Shown here: positions 1 through 12,373 of the stretch, in pieces | Position numbering within the stretch: position 1 is the stretch's first letter | How the letters are laid out: the number at the start of each line of letters is the position of its first letter | Source: Moricandia arvensis | Lineage: Eukaryota; Streptophyta; Magnoliopsida; Brassicales; Brassicaceae | Assembly (NCBI GenBank): GCA_905132765.1 | Contig: CAJHQP010001652.1 | Coordinates: forward strand, 25,001 to 89,000 | DNA: 64,000 bases | Direction of reading: 5' to 3' | Notes under the pieces: generated by a model | Seen by the model: the letters and a program-made list of their open reading frames with translations, nothing else | The model's database searches: none | Told to the model about the DNA's origin: nothing | Position numbers and translations under genes: made by a program

Positions 1-2
1 CG

Positions 3-59
3 GTTGTGAGGAACCTGTCGGAGAAGAGAGTCGAAGGATTCATCGATTCTAAAATTTAA
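3..59 (+). CDS. Possible 3' end of a gene cut by the window edge
   Basis: The third frame is open from the window edge and closes at a TAA at 57-59, giving 18 residues that start VVRNLSEKR. The composition looks more coding-like than the AT-rich DNA that follows. No family can be assigned from so few residues, and chance is a real alternative. Confidence 0.2.
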   Translation, partial: VVRNLSEKRVEGFIDSKI

Positions 60-1900
60 AGTCGTGATGCCGGAGTTGCAGCTCCGTACATCCATCTTCC
101 TAATCCACGATTTGTCGTTGAGTAAAGATGAAACATGAAAACTTGCAAGTTTCGAGTTCAAGTTCGAAGACAAGGAAAGAGATGAACAAGGGGTGTATTT
201 CTATACTAATTTTATGAAATGGAATAGATTGTCTTTCTTTCAAATATGACATTTCTCTTATGTTCATGTTTATCATGTACAATGTATTATGTTATATTTC
301 ATTCGATGCTTGAAAAAGGGTTAAATCTTGTTTGGAACTATAATTTACAAATTTTATGTGTTTGTTGTTGTTTGATGTTCTATTGATGTAAGTGTTGTAT
401 CAATATGTATATGAGTTTTGTATTGGTATGTGTATGATTTTGGAAAGAAAAATAGTATAGTAGAACGTAAATAGAATAGAATTTATTATGGCATCAATAA
501 AATATTATACAATGTGATGTTAAATGGAATGTTTCCATCGTTCGATAGAGTTGATAAAGACATTGTCCTCTACTCCTCCACATGCCACCCATAGTCTCCC
601 ATATCTTTTAAATGTTGTAATGTACTATTGTTTTGTTCTATTCTATTTGACGAATGTAGAATAGAATATGATTTGACAGTAAAAAACATATGTTATATTT
701 AAAATATAATAAATATACATTATAGTTTATATTTGGTTTTGGGTTAGTGTTTGGGGTTTTGGGTTTAGTGTTTGGGGTTTAGGGTTAGTATTTAGTGGTT
801 GGGGTGTTTAAAAATTAGGGATTGGAATGGAGTTATAATTCTATACTCCTTTGGCAATATAGAATAGAACACTCCCTAGGGTTTATAGGTTCCTCTCTAA
901 GGTTTACATTTACCAAGTAAGGGTTTAAATATATTAAACCATATTATATACATTGTATTTCGGTTTATACTTCCTTAATTAGGGTTTAGCTTTACTAATC
1001 AGTGGTGTGTCTTGTGTTGTTGTATTTTTGCGGGTGGGATAGTTTACTATTTACATTCCATACTATGGATAAAACACTGAAAAACCAAAATCAAACATGT
1101 ATATCTTATATGTGGGTTTAATATGTATTTTTCCCGGTTTGATTGGTTTATTATACTAAGCTGTATAGAATAGAATATATGGAACATGATAACCAAGTAA
1201 ATGTGTCTTGCCTAATATTGGAAAACAATTTATAGATTGTACTTGGGTTTATATGTTCCAACCTAAGGTTTAAATTGACTAAGTAGGGATTTGGTTATAG
1301 TAGTCATCGGTTGAGGGTAGGTTTATTATGTATAGTTCTTACAGCATGTTGGGTATTGTACTATGTAACTAAGATAGAATCGTACATGGATGTCTTACCA
1401 AATTTTAATTAAACAATGTTGTATTGTTTCACTTATTTACTATCTATAGTTGTAAACATATGCGGTGAAAAAGAAAGTTACGTGGATGTCCTACCTAATT
1501 CAAATTCTGCAAAGTAACCTTATAAAGATGTGCACACTATAAATCGTCGACGTCATCTTTACATTTATAAAGGAACCGACAACTTGTACTTTCTAGTAAT
1601 AAAACCAGCGAAATTGAAACATAATTGTTAGATAATACATTATGCCAAAATCAATGATATGCACTTAATTTATTTATTAAAATTGGTCATTCGGCAAATT
1701 CTCCCTATATTTTATCCATTGAAACGAGATAACGAGAACAGTGTCGTCGTGTGAAAATACAAAGAGACTTTTTGGGTGATAATAAGGTTAAATTTAGAGT
1801 TTGATCTTCTTTTAATAGAGAAGAAAACTAGATAATCAAGATATTAAGAATATTTCTCAAATATTTTTTTTGCCTCAACATAAGAGCCGAGAAAACCTGA
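60..1900. other. AT-rich spacer with telomere-like degenerate repeats
   Basis: I see no supported gene. Positions about 730-800 hold degenerate copies of GGGTTTAGGGTT and GTTTGGGGTTT, the scrambled telomere-like sequence common in Brassicaceae intergenic DNA. Shorter pieces of the same kind (GGTTTA runs) recur at 880-1300. Short open frames here have no recognisable domain. Confidence 0.5.
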
Positions 1901-2890
1901 AGTGTTAAACTCATCCTCCTCCACATTTAATAGAAGCAATCGACAAATTTATAAACCAATCTGGCATTTAGATTCACCACTAAAGATTAAACATCTTTGT
2001 TGGAGAATCTTCCATGATAGTCTACCAAGTATGAGAAATCTTAATATACGAAGACTTACAGTTGACAAGAACTCCCAAGATGTGGGAAAATGGATGAAAC
2101 AGTTAATCATATCATGTTTCAATGCAGGGTTTCGAGGGAATTCTGGGATCTAGCTCCATTACCAAAACTTGCAGGTGAGGTTCTTTCTAATCAGGACATA
2201 TTGAAAAACTTAAGATCATTCTTGCTACGATCACATGAAAATGAATTTAAACTCTTCCCATTATTATTATGGATAATATAGAAGATGAGGAATAGCATAA
2301 TATTTCAAAACAAGAAATATTATATTCCTCAGATTATAAACTAAGCTCTGATGGACTGGAAATTATGGGAGGAAGCGAAGGATTTTAAGCAAAAAGAGCA
2401 AATAAAAGCATATGTTGTTTCTAAAAATGCTGATAATCTCAATGATACAAATGTAGGGAATGGATCAGCAGCGCTATTACTGCCTCGTAGATGCATCTTG
2501 GTCATCGCCAGAACAACATGCCATAGTCTCATGGATGTTATACAAGAACGAAAAAGCAATCATCAAAGCATCCTCTTCGATTGATGCAACTAAATCGCCA
2601 TTGGAAGCTGAAGCAAATGCATTACGTATGGCAGTAACAGAATTACGAAAGCTTGGCTACACATCAGTCTCGTTCAGAGGTGATGGCAAAGCTTTATATG
2701 ATCTGCTGTCAATGCCAGTCCACAAAATGGAGATTTGTGTGATTCATCCATCAGTATCTACACCAACGATATTTCCAATTTGTCATCTGATTGTAATTAT
2801 AGTTTTTTACATGTGCCTAGAAGCACCCTTTTAGATGTTGATAAATTAGCAAAATATGTTAGAAAACATATGACAAACTATGTAATTAAA
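1900..2890 (+). pseudogene. 3' remnant of a LINE (non-LTR retrotransposon) ORF2
   Basis: Two domains typical of the C-terminal end of plant LINE polyproteins are visible in order. At about 1950-2150 is a zinc-binding reverse-transcriptase tail: HLDSPLKIKHLCWRIFHDSL, then PRCGKMDETVNHIMFQC. At about 2470-2700 is an RNase H-like domain, starting VDASWSSPEQHAIVSW, with EAEANALRMAV further on. The two halves of the zinc-binding part lie in different frames (break near 2075), and a stop follows LLLWII at 2279-2281. The endonuclease and polymerase domains are missing, so this is a 5'-truncated and broken copy. I could not define a poly(A) tail or target duplication with confidence. Confidence 0.75.
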
Positions 2891-3738
2891 TGGACTGATG
2901 TGTAATATTATATGAAATAACATAGTTGGCACAAGAAAAAAATCCCTTTGCTTCAGTTAGTATTTATTTCACACTTTCGCAACAGCATTGTCCAATGCCA
3001 ACACCTCCACATGAGCAAAATATCTTCTTATTCTTATTCTTCTTTTTATATTTTCCAACGCAGGCGTCCCCCCCTGAGTTACCACATTGTCCACGCAAGT
3101 TGAATTGAATGGGACAATCCTTCACCACATTAGCTTCCACTTCTGTTAATTTATATCAATCATCAAAAATGTTGGTTGATAAGATTTTTAGATGAAAAAC
3201 TGGTAATAAAACAAGTTTAAAACTAAACGAGGCTCTATAACCCCTTTTAACAATAACAATACTTGCATTCATCCACTGCGGTGAATCGTCAAATTCACCT
3301 CGCATCTTATCTATTTTATAGCTATTTTACTTCTTTTTTAATATTAATATTTTATTTATTAATTTAACATAGCATTTTAATTGATAATAAAATGTGAGGT
3401 AAATTTCAAGGTTCACTATAAAGGTGAAGGCAGATACTGTTCTTTTTAACAATATTCTTTTCCTTATTAGTAAGTAACGAGTTTTACTATCTTAAATTTG
3501 ATGACGTAAAATAGTTTAGAATCTACATTCCTGTAAAGCCTCATGTTTTTAATAAAATAGGGAATTTTTGATGTCAAGAAAAAGATAGATAAACACGATA
3601 AAAGAAATGATACATAATTTAACTAAATTGGTTACATCTTTGAGCAAAAAGAGATTATATTATTGGAGGCATTTAAGATTACAAACTGTAAAGTTAGAAA
3701 TACAAGAACAAAAGGTTTTCTTATGAACGACGAACACA

Positions 3739-3804
<66 letters not shown>

Positions 3805-5072
3805 AGTGTGCATCTAAAACCCTACCATTGATGCATTCCTGGGCTTAAACCCAATAATGGTGACTAAAAAGACTACCACAATCTATATAAGAATGACCTA
3901 ATACGCTTGGCCTGTTTTTTATTTATAAATCTAACGTTTAACAAAGAGGAGAGTTTATTAGTTGGAAAACGAAAACTTAAAGAGGAGTTTTTAATTTTCT
4001 CAAGTAACCAATTGTAACACCGATGACAGCTGAGGGTATGTAGTACAGTTTATATGTCGTTATAGAGAAAATTTTTCGTTTCAAAATAAGTGTCGTTTTA
4101 TAGTTTCAATGCAGAATTTATTAGTTTTATATATTATTCTATTTTTCTATTGGTTGAAATATGCTTAGGTGTATAGGTAATTGTGTTTTTATCTACAAAA
4201 TATGTAAAATTAAATGTTTTCTTAATCTATATGGATAAACCCAAAACGACAAGTAAAGTGAAACGGAGATAGTATTATACCTTGACCACGACTTGAAACG
4301 ATGAATATGAAACATAATAAAGCATAAATAGCAGCTTTCATCATTTTAAAAAGTGATAAAAAAAACTCTTTTTTACTTGCAGAAAGTTCTTGTTTATCTT
4401 ACTTTTGTAATACATATTCTTGCTTCCTCGTTAACAATCATTATATATCCAAGAGAACGTAAAAATAGATAAAATTAGGTGAAGACTAAAAAATGGGTGC
4501 TACTTAACGAGTTTAATGGGTCCAATTATTTAATTTTAGAATCCCTAGAAATGTTGATTCTGTTTGTATTAGGTACTAAATAATAATTCAAAACCGCCAA
4601 CTTTAACACGTATCAGTAGATTTTGATCCGCGGGATCATTTTCAAATTCCATTTAAAAAATACATTTGTAAAATATAATATTTTTCATAGATTTTATATA
4701 CTTTTATAATACATATAGAATTGAGTTAAGATGATCGTGATGACTGTTTATTTTATTTTATTTTATAATAATTGTCTTTGTTTACAAAATAGTACTCCCT
4801 TTGTTAACATGTAGGTAGTTTAGCAAAAAAATATTTATTTCAAAATATAAGGTATTTGCATAAACCAAAGCAACTTGTGCATTTATAGAATATTGTTTGA
4901 CCAATTGAATAATTCATGTCTTTTTATCATTGGTTGAATTTATATATTAAATGCTAGTTTCTCAAAGTAACAATTTTTTTAATATTAGCACTTTTAACTA
5001 AAACTACTACATATTGAAACAAAGAGAGTAATAGATTTCTAATATGTGTATATGGAGTTGTAGTTCCACGTA
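2891..5072. other. AT-rich intergenic DNA
   Basis: No gene, RNA gene or bounded element is visible apart from the (AT)n run listed separately. Short open frames are low-complexity and start in AT-rich sequence. Confidence 0.5.
3741..3800. repeat. (AT)30 microsatellite
   Basis: Sixty bases of uninterrupted alternating AT follow ACACAAG and end before GAGAAG. Such runs are highly length-variable, so the exact count may reflect assembly. Confidence 0.97.
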
Positions 5073-5077
5073 TGTAA

Positions 5078-5417
5078 TGTGAATCACAAGGACCTTAATG
5101 AAGAAAGAGTTTTCTGAGAAAATACTTTTTCTCTTTTGCATGAATAGAAAGATACAACGTCATTCTTATTTATACACCAAGCACATCCTCAAAAACCCTA
5201 TTGCACCTCTACACGTGGTTGGAGGACATTGAATATGTTCCTTGTCGTTAGGTGATGAGCTGTAAATTGTGTTGTTGTGAGCGTACGGTTTGGTCCTGCA
5301 TTACGACCGTTGACGGCTTGAGACAGAGCAGGTTTTGTCTTCTCCTGCAACTCAGGATCACGACATGTGTCGTTGGGCATGGGATGTATTGTTGAATTGG
5401 GCTCAGCTCTGCTAATA
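5078..5417 (-). repeat. Copia-1 3' LTR
   Basis: This 340-bp LTR is the left copy and is 3' in element orientation. On the plus strand it runs from TGTGAATCACAAGG to GCTCTGCTAATA. Read along the element it starts TATTAGC and ends ATTCACA, so the termini are TA...CA instead of TG...CA. Confidence 0.94.
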
Positions 5418-8400
5418 CACCCCCTCAAACTTGGTGTCGGAGGAACAGAGACTCCAAGTTTGCTCCGCAAGGAACAGAACGCAGCTTGACTGAGAGATTT
5501 CGTGAAGATGTCGGCCAGTTGCAGAGAAGCTGGGATGTGCTTCACTTCAAGAGACTTCAGAGCTACTTTCTCTCGGACATAGTGAAAATCAACATCGAAG
5601 TGCTTGGTTGGTTTGTGAAACATAGGGTTTGCAGTGAGGCACACGGCGGAGAGATTGTCACACAGAAGGAGTGGTGTCCGTTGTTGATCCAGACCCATTA
5701 CACGAAGCAGAGTTTGAAGCCAAACAATCTCAGACGTAGCAAGTGACATCGTCCGATACTCGGCTTCAGTTGAAGATTTTGAGACTGTCTCATGCCTTTT
5801 TGCTGACCAAGAGATAACATTTGAACCCAGCAGAGTGCAGAATCCACCAGTAGACCGTCGAGTCACTGTACACCCTGCCCAATCACTATCACTATAGCAT
5901 ACTAGTGTGGAGTCAGAGTTGGCATTGATGCATATTCCCCTAGTCAAAGTACCCTTAACATAACGCAGAATGCGTTTTAGTAGCATGTAATCTGATACAC
6001 TCGGTGTGTGCATTCGTTGACAGATATAATTGACCGAGAATTGAAGGTCTGGTCTGGTGAGCGTTAGATATTGGAGCTTACCAGCTATACTTCTGAAGTA
6101 TGACGGATCAGAGAAGAGCTCATCCTGACCAGGAACGTTGACAAGCTTTAATGGAAGAGGTGTAGGCATTGGAGCACAGTCTTTCATGCCTGCATTGATT
6201 AACAAATCAGAGGCATACTTTTCCTGATTAAGAAACAGACCTGTTAGAGTGTGATGAACTTGTATCCCGAGAAAATAATGAACCGGACCCATGTCTTTCA
6301 TACGAAACACTTTACTGAGATGTCCAACAAGGTGATCCAGCAGAGTGTTGTTGTTTCCAGTGATTATCATATCGTCGACGTAAAGCAAGAGATAGATAAC
6401 ATTGTTGCCTTTGTGATAGATGAACAGCGACGGATCAGGAAAGCTGCAGATGAATCCAAAGGCAAGCAAAAAATCACTGAACTTGTCAAACCATGCACGA
6501 GGATCCTGTCTTAAACCGTAGATTGCCTTCTTGAGTTTCCACACAAAGTCAGGTCTGGCAGAGTCTATAAAACCCGGTGGCTGTTTCAGAAACACTGTCT
6601 ATTTCAAGTCGCCGTGTAAGAAGGCATTCTGAACGTCTAGTTGCTTCAGAGACCATCTCTTCGTCACTTCCATGTGAAGCACAGTCTGAATTGTTGCTGT
6701 ACCCACAACTGGACTAAAGGTTTCGACAAAGTCTATTCCTTCGTCTTGCTCATTGCCCTTTGCAAAAAGCCTTGCTCATGTTTTAAAGAAGGTACCATCA
6801 GTATGATACTTCGTCTTGTAAACCCACTGACTCCCGAGTGGGTTTTGTCCTTCCTCTGGAGGAACCAGCTCAAATGTTTGCGTTTCAACCGTATTCTCGA
6901 TTTCAAGACTCATGGCATTCTTCCAACCAGGATGCTTTAGAGCAGCTTTGAGAGATTTGGGCTTAGCATATTCATCCTTGACAGTGTGAAACACATACTT
7001 CGGGTTTGGCTTGACAATACCAGCACGGGCTTGAGTAGTCATAGGATGTGGAGCATGTTCATGTATAATCTCTTGCTGAATGGGTGGCGGAGATAGTTGG
7101 TTATTGTCATGATCTGATCCATCTTCAGAAACCGGGTGGAGTACCAGGTGAAGGGGGAAGTTCTTGTTGTTCCAGAGGATCCTCTGAGGCTGGGACTGAA
7201 ACTGAGACATGTGGTGGTAAGGGTTCTTCATCCAGGATCACCAAGTCGGATGGAGACGAAGGTACCGGCAGAATATGAGCAGCACGCCATGCTTTTAACA
7301 AAGACGAATCCGAGGACTTGTGAAATCTACTATAGATATCAGCAAATGGGAAGGAATCCTCCACAAATATAACATGGCGACTGATGTAAACCTTACCAGT
7401 AGGCGGGAACAAGCACCGGTAGCCTTTGTATTTCTCATTATAGCCAACAAAGACACAAGGAAGAGACTTGGGATCAAGTTTGTTACCCATGTAAGGTCGC
7501 AGCGTTGGAAAACATTTTGAACCAAACACCCGAAGAGATGTGTAAACTGGAGCAGAGTTATGCAACTTCTCATAAGGACTCTTGTGATCCGGGAGCACCG
7601 AGGATGGCAAGAGATTGATCAGAAAGTTGGATGTAAAGAAAGCTTCAACCCAAAGCTGTTGTGGAACACGACCATGATACAACATTGTGAGCCCAAGTTC
7701 AGTTAGGTGACGATGTTTTCTTTCTGAAGTACCGTTTTGTTGCGGCGTATGAGGACATGAAATCATCTGCTGTATCCCCGAGTTCGACAAATGAGTAGTG
7801 AACTGATTATTGACAAACTCTCCTCCTCCATCACACTGAAATTTTCGTATTTTCTTCTGAAACTGATTTTCAACTAACTGTTGGAAGCGAATAAACACAT
7901 TGGTAAACTCTGACTTGTGTTTTAAGGGATAAAACCATGTGTATTTGGAGAAATCATCAACAAAGATAACATAGTATCTAAACCCTTGAGTAGATAAAAC
8001 ATGACTAGGACCCCACAAATCACTGTGTATTTTCTCTAAGGGACAAGTAGAAACAGCCTCTGACAAAAGAAAAGGAAGGTTGCAGCTCTTCCCAACAGAC
8101 ACGCATCACAAAATGTCTTTGACGTAGATTTATTGATGGAAATTGCATTACTCCGGGATAGTAGCTGAAGGATATCCATATGTGGATGACCAAGCCTCTG
8201 ATGCCAGACATCCACACTTGTGACACGTTGTCTAGAGGAGTAAAAGGCTTGAAACGGAGTGTCCTTCAGCAAATAGAGATCCTTACGTCTTGTTCCTCTG
8301 GTTATCACCTGCTTGGTTACTTTGTTCTTAATTAACACAGATTCAGTATCAAACGTAAGTTCACACGGATAATCAGTGGTTAATTTAGACACAGAGAGCA

Positions 8401-9604
8401 TGGATCTTGTTATTCCAGGACACACTAAGACATCGTTGAGAGGTAAGATACCTTGGGATGTGCGAAGAGGAATGGAACCAACATGATTGATAGGTAGAAG
8501 ATCTCCATTGCCAACAATAACATGATCCTGACCCAGATATGGCTCAGCAGACTTGAGCTGAGAACCATCGTTTGTGATGTGAGCTTTTGCTGTTGAGTCT
8601 GGATACCATTCCTGACCAGAGTAGATGTCTTGATCGAAGAGTTTGACAGTAGTATGAGCATTGTGTTGGGTCTCAGGAGACTGATAGTTCTGGTCAAAAC
8701 GATTGTAGCAGTGAGCGGTAGAGTGACCAAAACGGTTGCAGATCTGAGAAGTAGGACGCGAAGAGGAGTTGGAGCCTAAGAACTGTTGGTGGAAACCCCT
8801 TCCTCGAGTGGAATACGAACCAGAGCTTCGACCACGGTTTCCTCGGTTATTATAGTAACCTCGTCCTCTGTTATTATAGTAACCTCGTCCTCTGTTAGAG
8901 TATCCTCTGTTCATGGTAAATGCCAGGTGAGGTGAGACCTCTGGGACTTGATTGTATGCTTGTAACTTGTCATCGAAGTTAACCAGTTTGAACACAGCGT
9001 CCTCAAAACTCATGTCCGAAAGAGAATCCATGGAGTGTTCAATGACTGTGCAGATGGCTTCATACTCTTTTCCCAAACCACTCAGAGCGCCATAAATCTT
9101 TTCAGGTTCAGAAACAGAGCATCCGATGGAGTCCAACTGATCGCATACACTTTTAACATCGCTCAAATACTCAGCCATAGTCTTGTTATTCTTCTTCAGG
9201 CCCTGAAGATTTCGTTGAAGATCGAGCTTCCTGGTAGAGGAGACTCTTTTGTACTTTTTCCCGAGACTGAACCACACTTCCTGGGCAGAGTGAAGCCCGT
9301 ACACAGACCGCAGAGCTTCTTCGGTTAGGGACCCAAACAACCACGCCATCACGAGCTGGTCACGCCAAACCCAGTTAACGAACTCAGGATTAGCTTCCTC
9401 TACAGCAACCTCACCACGACGAACTGATACAGTAGGGAGGGGACGAGGGGTAGTGCCATTCACAAACCCAAAGAGATTTTGACTTGAAAGAAAAGATTCG
9501 AACTGCATTTTCCATAGCAAATAGTTGGTGGAAGAAAGTTTTAAGGTAACACACTGAGAGATGCTCAAAGATGGAGCTGTAAAAGGATCTGTGAGTTCAG
9601 CCAT
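5198..9604 (-). pseudogene. Copia-1 gag-pol polyprotein, broken
   Basis: The frame starts at an ATG on the minus strand at 9604. Order of parts: gag (start to about 8750), a zinc knuckle near 8720-8760 whose first cysteine is replaced (SQIC then GHSTAHC), the protease region with DSTA where active copies have DSGA (about 8600), integrase (7125-8102, with HSDLWGP and CDGGGEF), reverse transcriptase with YVDD (about 6370), and RNase H with SDSDWAG and AEYRTM (about 5750-5900). Breaks: frameshifts at about 8036-8102 and about 7125-7231, a TGA near 6776 and a TAG near 6600 inside the reverse transcriptase. The last frame runs into the 3' LTR. This is a dead polyprotein in an otherwise complete element. 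Confidence 0.93.
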
Positions 9605-9617
9605 GGCTCTGATACCA

Positions 9618-9957
9618 TGTGAATCACAAGGACTTTAATGAAGAAAGAGTTTTCTGAGAAAATACTTTTTTTCTTTTGCTTAAATAGAAAGATACAACGT
9701 CATTCTTATTTATACACCAAGCACATCCTCAAAAACCCTACTGCACCTCTACACGTGGTTGGAGGACATTGAATATGTTCCTTGTCGTTAGGTGATGAGT
9801 TGTAAATTGTGTTGTTGTGAGCGTACGGTTTGGTCCTGCATTACGACCGTTGACGGCTTGAGACAGAGCAGGTTTTGTCTTCTCCTGCAACTCAGGATCA
9901 CTACCTGTGTCGTTGGGCTTGGGTTGTATTGTTGAATTGGGCTCAGCTCTGCTAATA
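9618..9957 (-). repeat. Copia-1 5' LTR
   Basis: This is the right copy, 5' in element orientation and the same length (340 bp) as the left one. Substitutions against the left copy are visible near 9633, 9671, 9680, 9682, 9733, 9800 and at four sites between 9902 and 9935. The primer-binding site abuts it at 9606-9617. Confidence 0.94.
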
Positions 9958-10108
9958 TGTAAGACTAGAATTTCATCATGTTTTAAGGTTTCACATCTTA
10001 CAAAAAGGTCATTTGCATAATAGAATTCATTTCAGTTTTTGTTTGAAATAGGGGTGAGAATACTTGCAGTTGTTATGGTTGTATTTATCCGAGTAGGTTA
10101 GCCGATTA

Positions 10109-11072
10109 GACACGTCGAAACCTCTCTCTCCTCTTTTCTTCTCTACCTTCTCTCTACAAGTTTCTTAAATCAACTTCACGTTCTGGTGGCCGGAGGCCTA
10201 GTGCCACCGGTTACCATCCTTTTTGTGTTTTGTTATTGTAAAATAAATCTTCGCTAGGCGAATTTAGTTTCCGTGAGCGGATCTCTTACTTCGTGATGGC
10301 GAATCTTTTGTTTTGTAGTTATGTTAACTGAATCGGAGCAGAAGTGCGGTGATGTTTTCTTTCATCTCTGATTCAGTTTAACTAAATAATCATGGCTCTT
10401 TCTACTGTTTTTAATGTGAAATCCCGTTTGTTATCGAGAGTTGATTGTCATTCTCTGGTCATCTTCAAGACTAATTTTTGGGAAGAATCAATCTTTGTCC
10501 TTAAAAGTGATTAGCCGTTTGGCTTATGGATAAAGTATCTAACCAGATTAGTTTCTTGAAATTGATTGATTAAGCTTTGGAATTTTGTGGAAGATTCAGT
10601 AGAGTTGAAGCTTCTCATAAGGAAAAGCGTTTCAACAAAGTTTCTTTCCAGAATTTCTAAAGTTTTTTCGTTGTAATACATATCTGGGGAATTGCAGGAT
10701 TTTCTTTGGTAACAACGGTGGCTACGGGGAAGGAGTAACTGCAGATGGTATCAAGAAAGAAGCTATCTCAATTAATGACGAATCAAAGTTTTGATATGGT
10801 GGTAAGAGGCAAAGATACTGAAACGAATTACGGAGGAGCCTGTGGTGGAAGAGCTCTCCGGCGACGGGAAAAGCAGAGCTTGGCATGAAGAACACGTATG
10901 TAATACGTGTTATGTTAAAACGCTGGAAGCTTGACACGTGCTCAATGTTGAATTTTAGGTTTCTCGGTATAGTTTTTATTGTAATATCTTTGTTGGGCTT
11001 CTTATGTTTGATATCTCTGTAACTTGCCTAATGGGCTCCATTTCAAAGGAAATGAAAATGTCGAAAAAAAAA
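10109..11072 (+). mobile_element. Poly(A) retroposon, about 960 bp, non-coding
   Basis: The segment starts GACACGTCGAAACC and ends with a 10-base A run after AATGTCG. It is flanked by a perfect 14-bp direct repeat, AGGTTAGCCGATTA, at 10095-10108 and 11073-11086. A 3' A tail plus a target duplication of this length is the mark of LINE-machinery retroposition. No long open frame or reverse-transcriptase domain is present, and I see no internal RNA polymerase III box pair. Candidates are a non-autonomous LINE derivative, a Sadhu-like retroposon (a family of about 0.9-kb poly(A) elements described in Arabidopsis) or a processed transcript. The Sadhu assignment is a guess from size and structure. 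Confidence 0.85.
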
Positions 11073-11399
11073 AGGTTAGCCGATTATAAAGTTATTAAAT
11101 GAAAAATATATTCTTTAAAATATACACGATCAGTTTTGGAAATTTATAGTTTTGGAAATTTCTAGATTATTGATGTGATCAATGTTTTAAATTGCTTAAA
11201 TATCATACCGTTAAAACAAAGAATGTTAGTGATGCACTAGATAGAAGCTCTGTTCGAAACGCAACCGCCTTACCGATTTTGTGGCCGTATAAGCGCTACT
11301 CGTATGATGACAGTAGCGATTATCATTAATTTGGTTGCACTGGACAGTAACAAGCGTAACTTCTGTGTATACCATAGAATAAGGGAACGTGGCGTCTAA

Positions 11400-11605
11400 G
11401 AGCAATAATATTGGTGTCCCTTAAGGCATCCCTTAGAGGGGAAGGGGATCACGAAATGCGGGGACCGAGGAAGAAAGAGAAGGGAAAATCCCTTAATTAA
11501 GGGATGGCCCTTACTCTTTCCCGACCAAAAAAAAAAATATAAGAGACTCTCTCTCCCGGGAAGAAAGATAAAGGACTTACCTCGGGACCACAGATAATAT
11601 TGCCC
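11400..11605. mobile_element. Tourist/PIF-Harbinger-like MITE, 206 bp
   Basis: The left end GAGCAATAATATTGGTG and the reverse complement of the right end, GGGCAATATTATCTGTGG, are imperfect terminal inverted repeats. The trinucleotide TAA lies directly outside both ends (11397-11399 and 11606-11608), the TWA-type duplication of PIF/Harbinger elements. There is no coding capacity. Confidence 0.75.
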
Positions 11606-11608
11606 TAA

Positions 11609-12079
11609 ATCCGTATAATCAAAATCTAAACTATGTGACATTTGATTCCTTCTCTCTTTGGCATGTGCCGTCGCCGTTTTCGTTTCCAAGAGGTGGCCCG
11701 TCGAATCTCCGACGTGTTCCCCATCTCCTTAAAATCAAATCTCTTCATATCTCCTCCGTTCATTACCTCAGCGGTTTCGTGATTTGTATTGTTAGAGTGT
11801 TGATTAAATTGAATATACTGTACAAAGCTAATAAAAAGGTTGGGTTTATGTGTTTTGACTCAAAACAAGGAAATCCCGAAAAAATATGGTGGCTGCTGTA
11901 ACTATATGCAAAAAAATCATAGTTCTAGATTGAAGATAAGGTTATTTAGTCATTTCTTAGTTCTTTTAGCCTAAAAACCTAAAAATTAACAAAATGAGTC
12001 ATCCCACATTTAAACCTGGGACAGCAGAGATTTATGGCAAGCCAATTACCACAACACCAACGTTTATCACCGTTAGGTA
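11609..12079. other. Spacer between the MITE and MULE element A
   Basis: No gene or bounded element is seen. A short plus-strand open frame at 11635-11901 has no recognisable domain and runs into AT-rich sequence. Confidence 0.4.
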
Positions 12080-12373
12080 TTATATATAGAGATATTTGCA
12101 TAAAGTACCCTATATGCAATAATTAGTAAAGTAACCTTGATTTGACTGTTACTTTTCGTCGGACGATTTTGCCCTTCTGTGCTTTTAATACCTACTCGCG
12201 TAGACTAACGCGCCTACGGGTAGCAGTGTCAGAGCGCTTCCCACGCGGGATTTATTTTCCGTCAACCGATATGTTTTCTAGTAAAATCTCTTTCATGCTT
12301 TTTAAGTTTTCAAAATTTGAATTTCGTCATTATTTTTCAAAACTAAGAAAACCTATCCCACCACTCCGAAGTG

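Larger units (their letters stand above)
5073..9962 (-). mobile_element. Degenerate full-length Ty1/Copia retrotransposon (Copia-1)
   Basis: Two 340-bp direct repeats (5078-5417 and 9618-9957) enclose a gag-pol region read on the minus strand. The 5-bp flanks TGTAA at 5073-5077 and 9958-9962 are identical and are the target duplication. Just inside the right (5') LTR, the minus strand reads TGGTATCAGAGC (9606-9617), the usual primer-binding site for initiator Met-tRNA. Just inside the left LTR is a purine tract ending GAGGGGGTG. I count about 10 differences between the LTRs by eye, roughly 3 percent, so the insertion is fairly young but not new. The coding region carries frameshifts and stops, so it could move only with proteins from another copy. 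Confidence 0.96.

Noticed and set aside
10722..10937. 71-codon minus-strand frame in the poly(A) retroposon
   Set aside because: It is opposite to the poly(A) tail orientation, has no recognised domain and no splice context.
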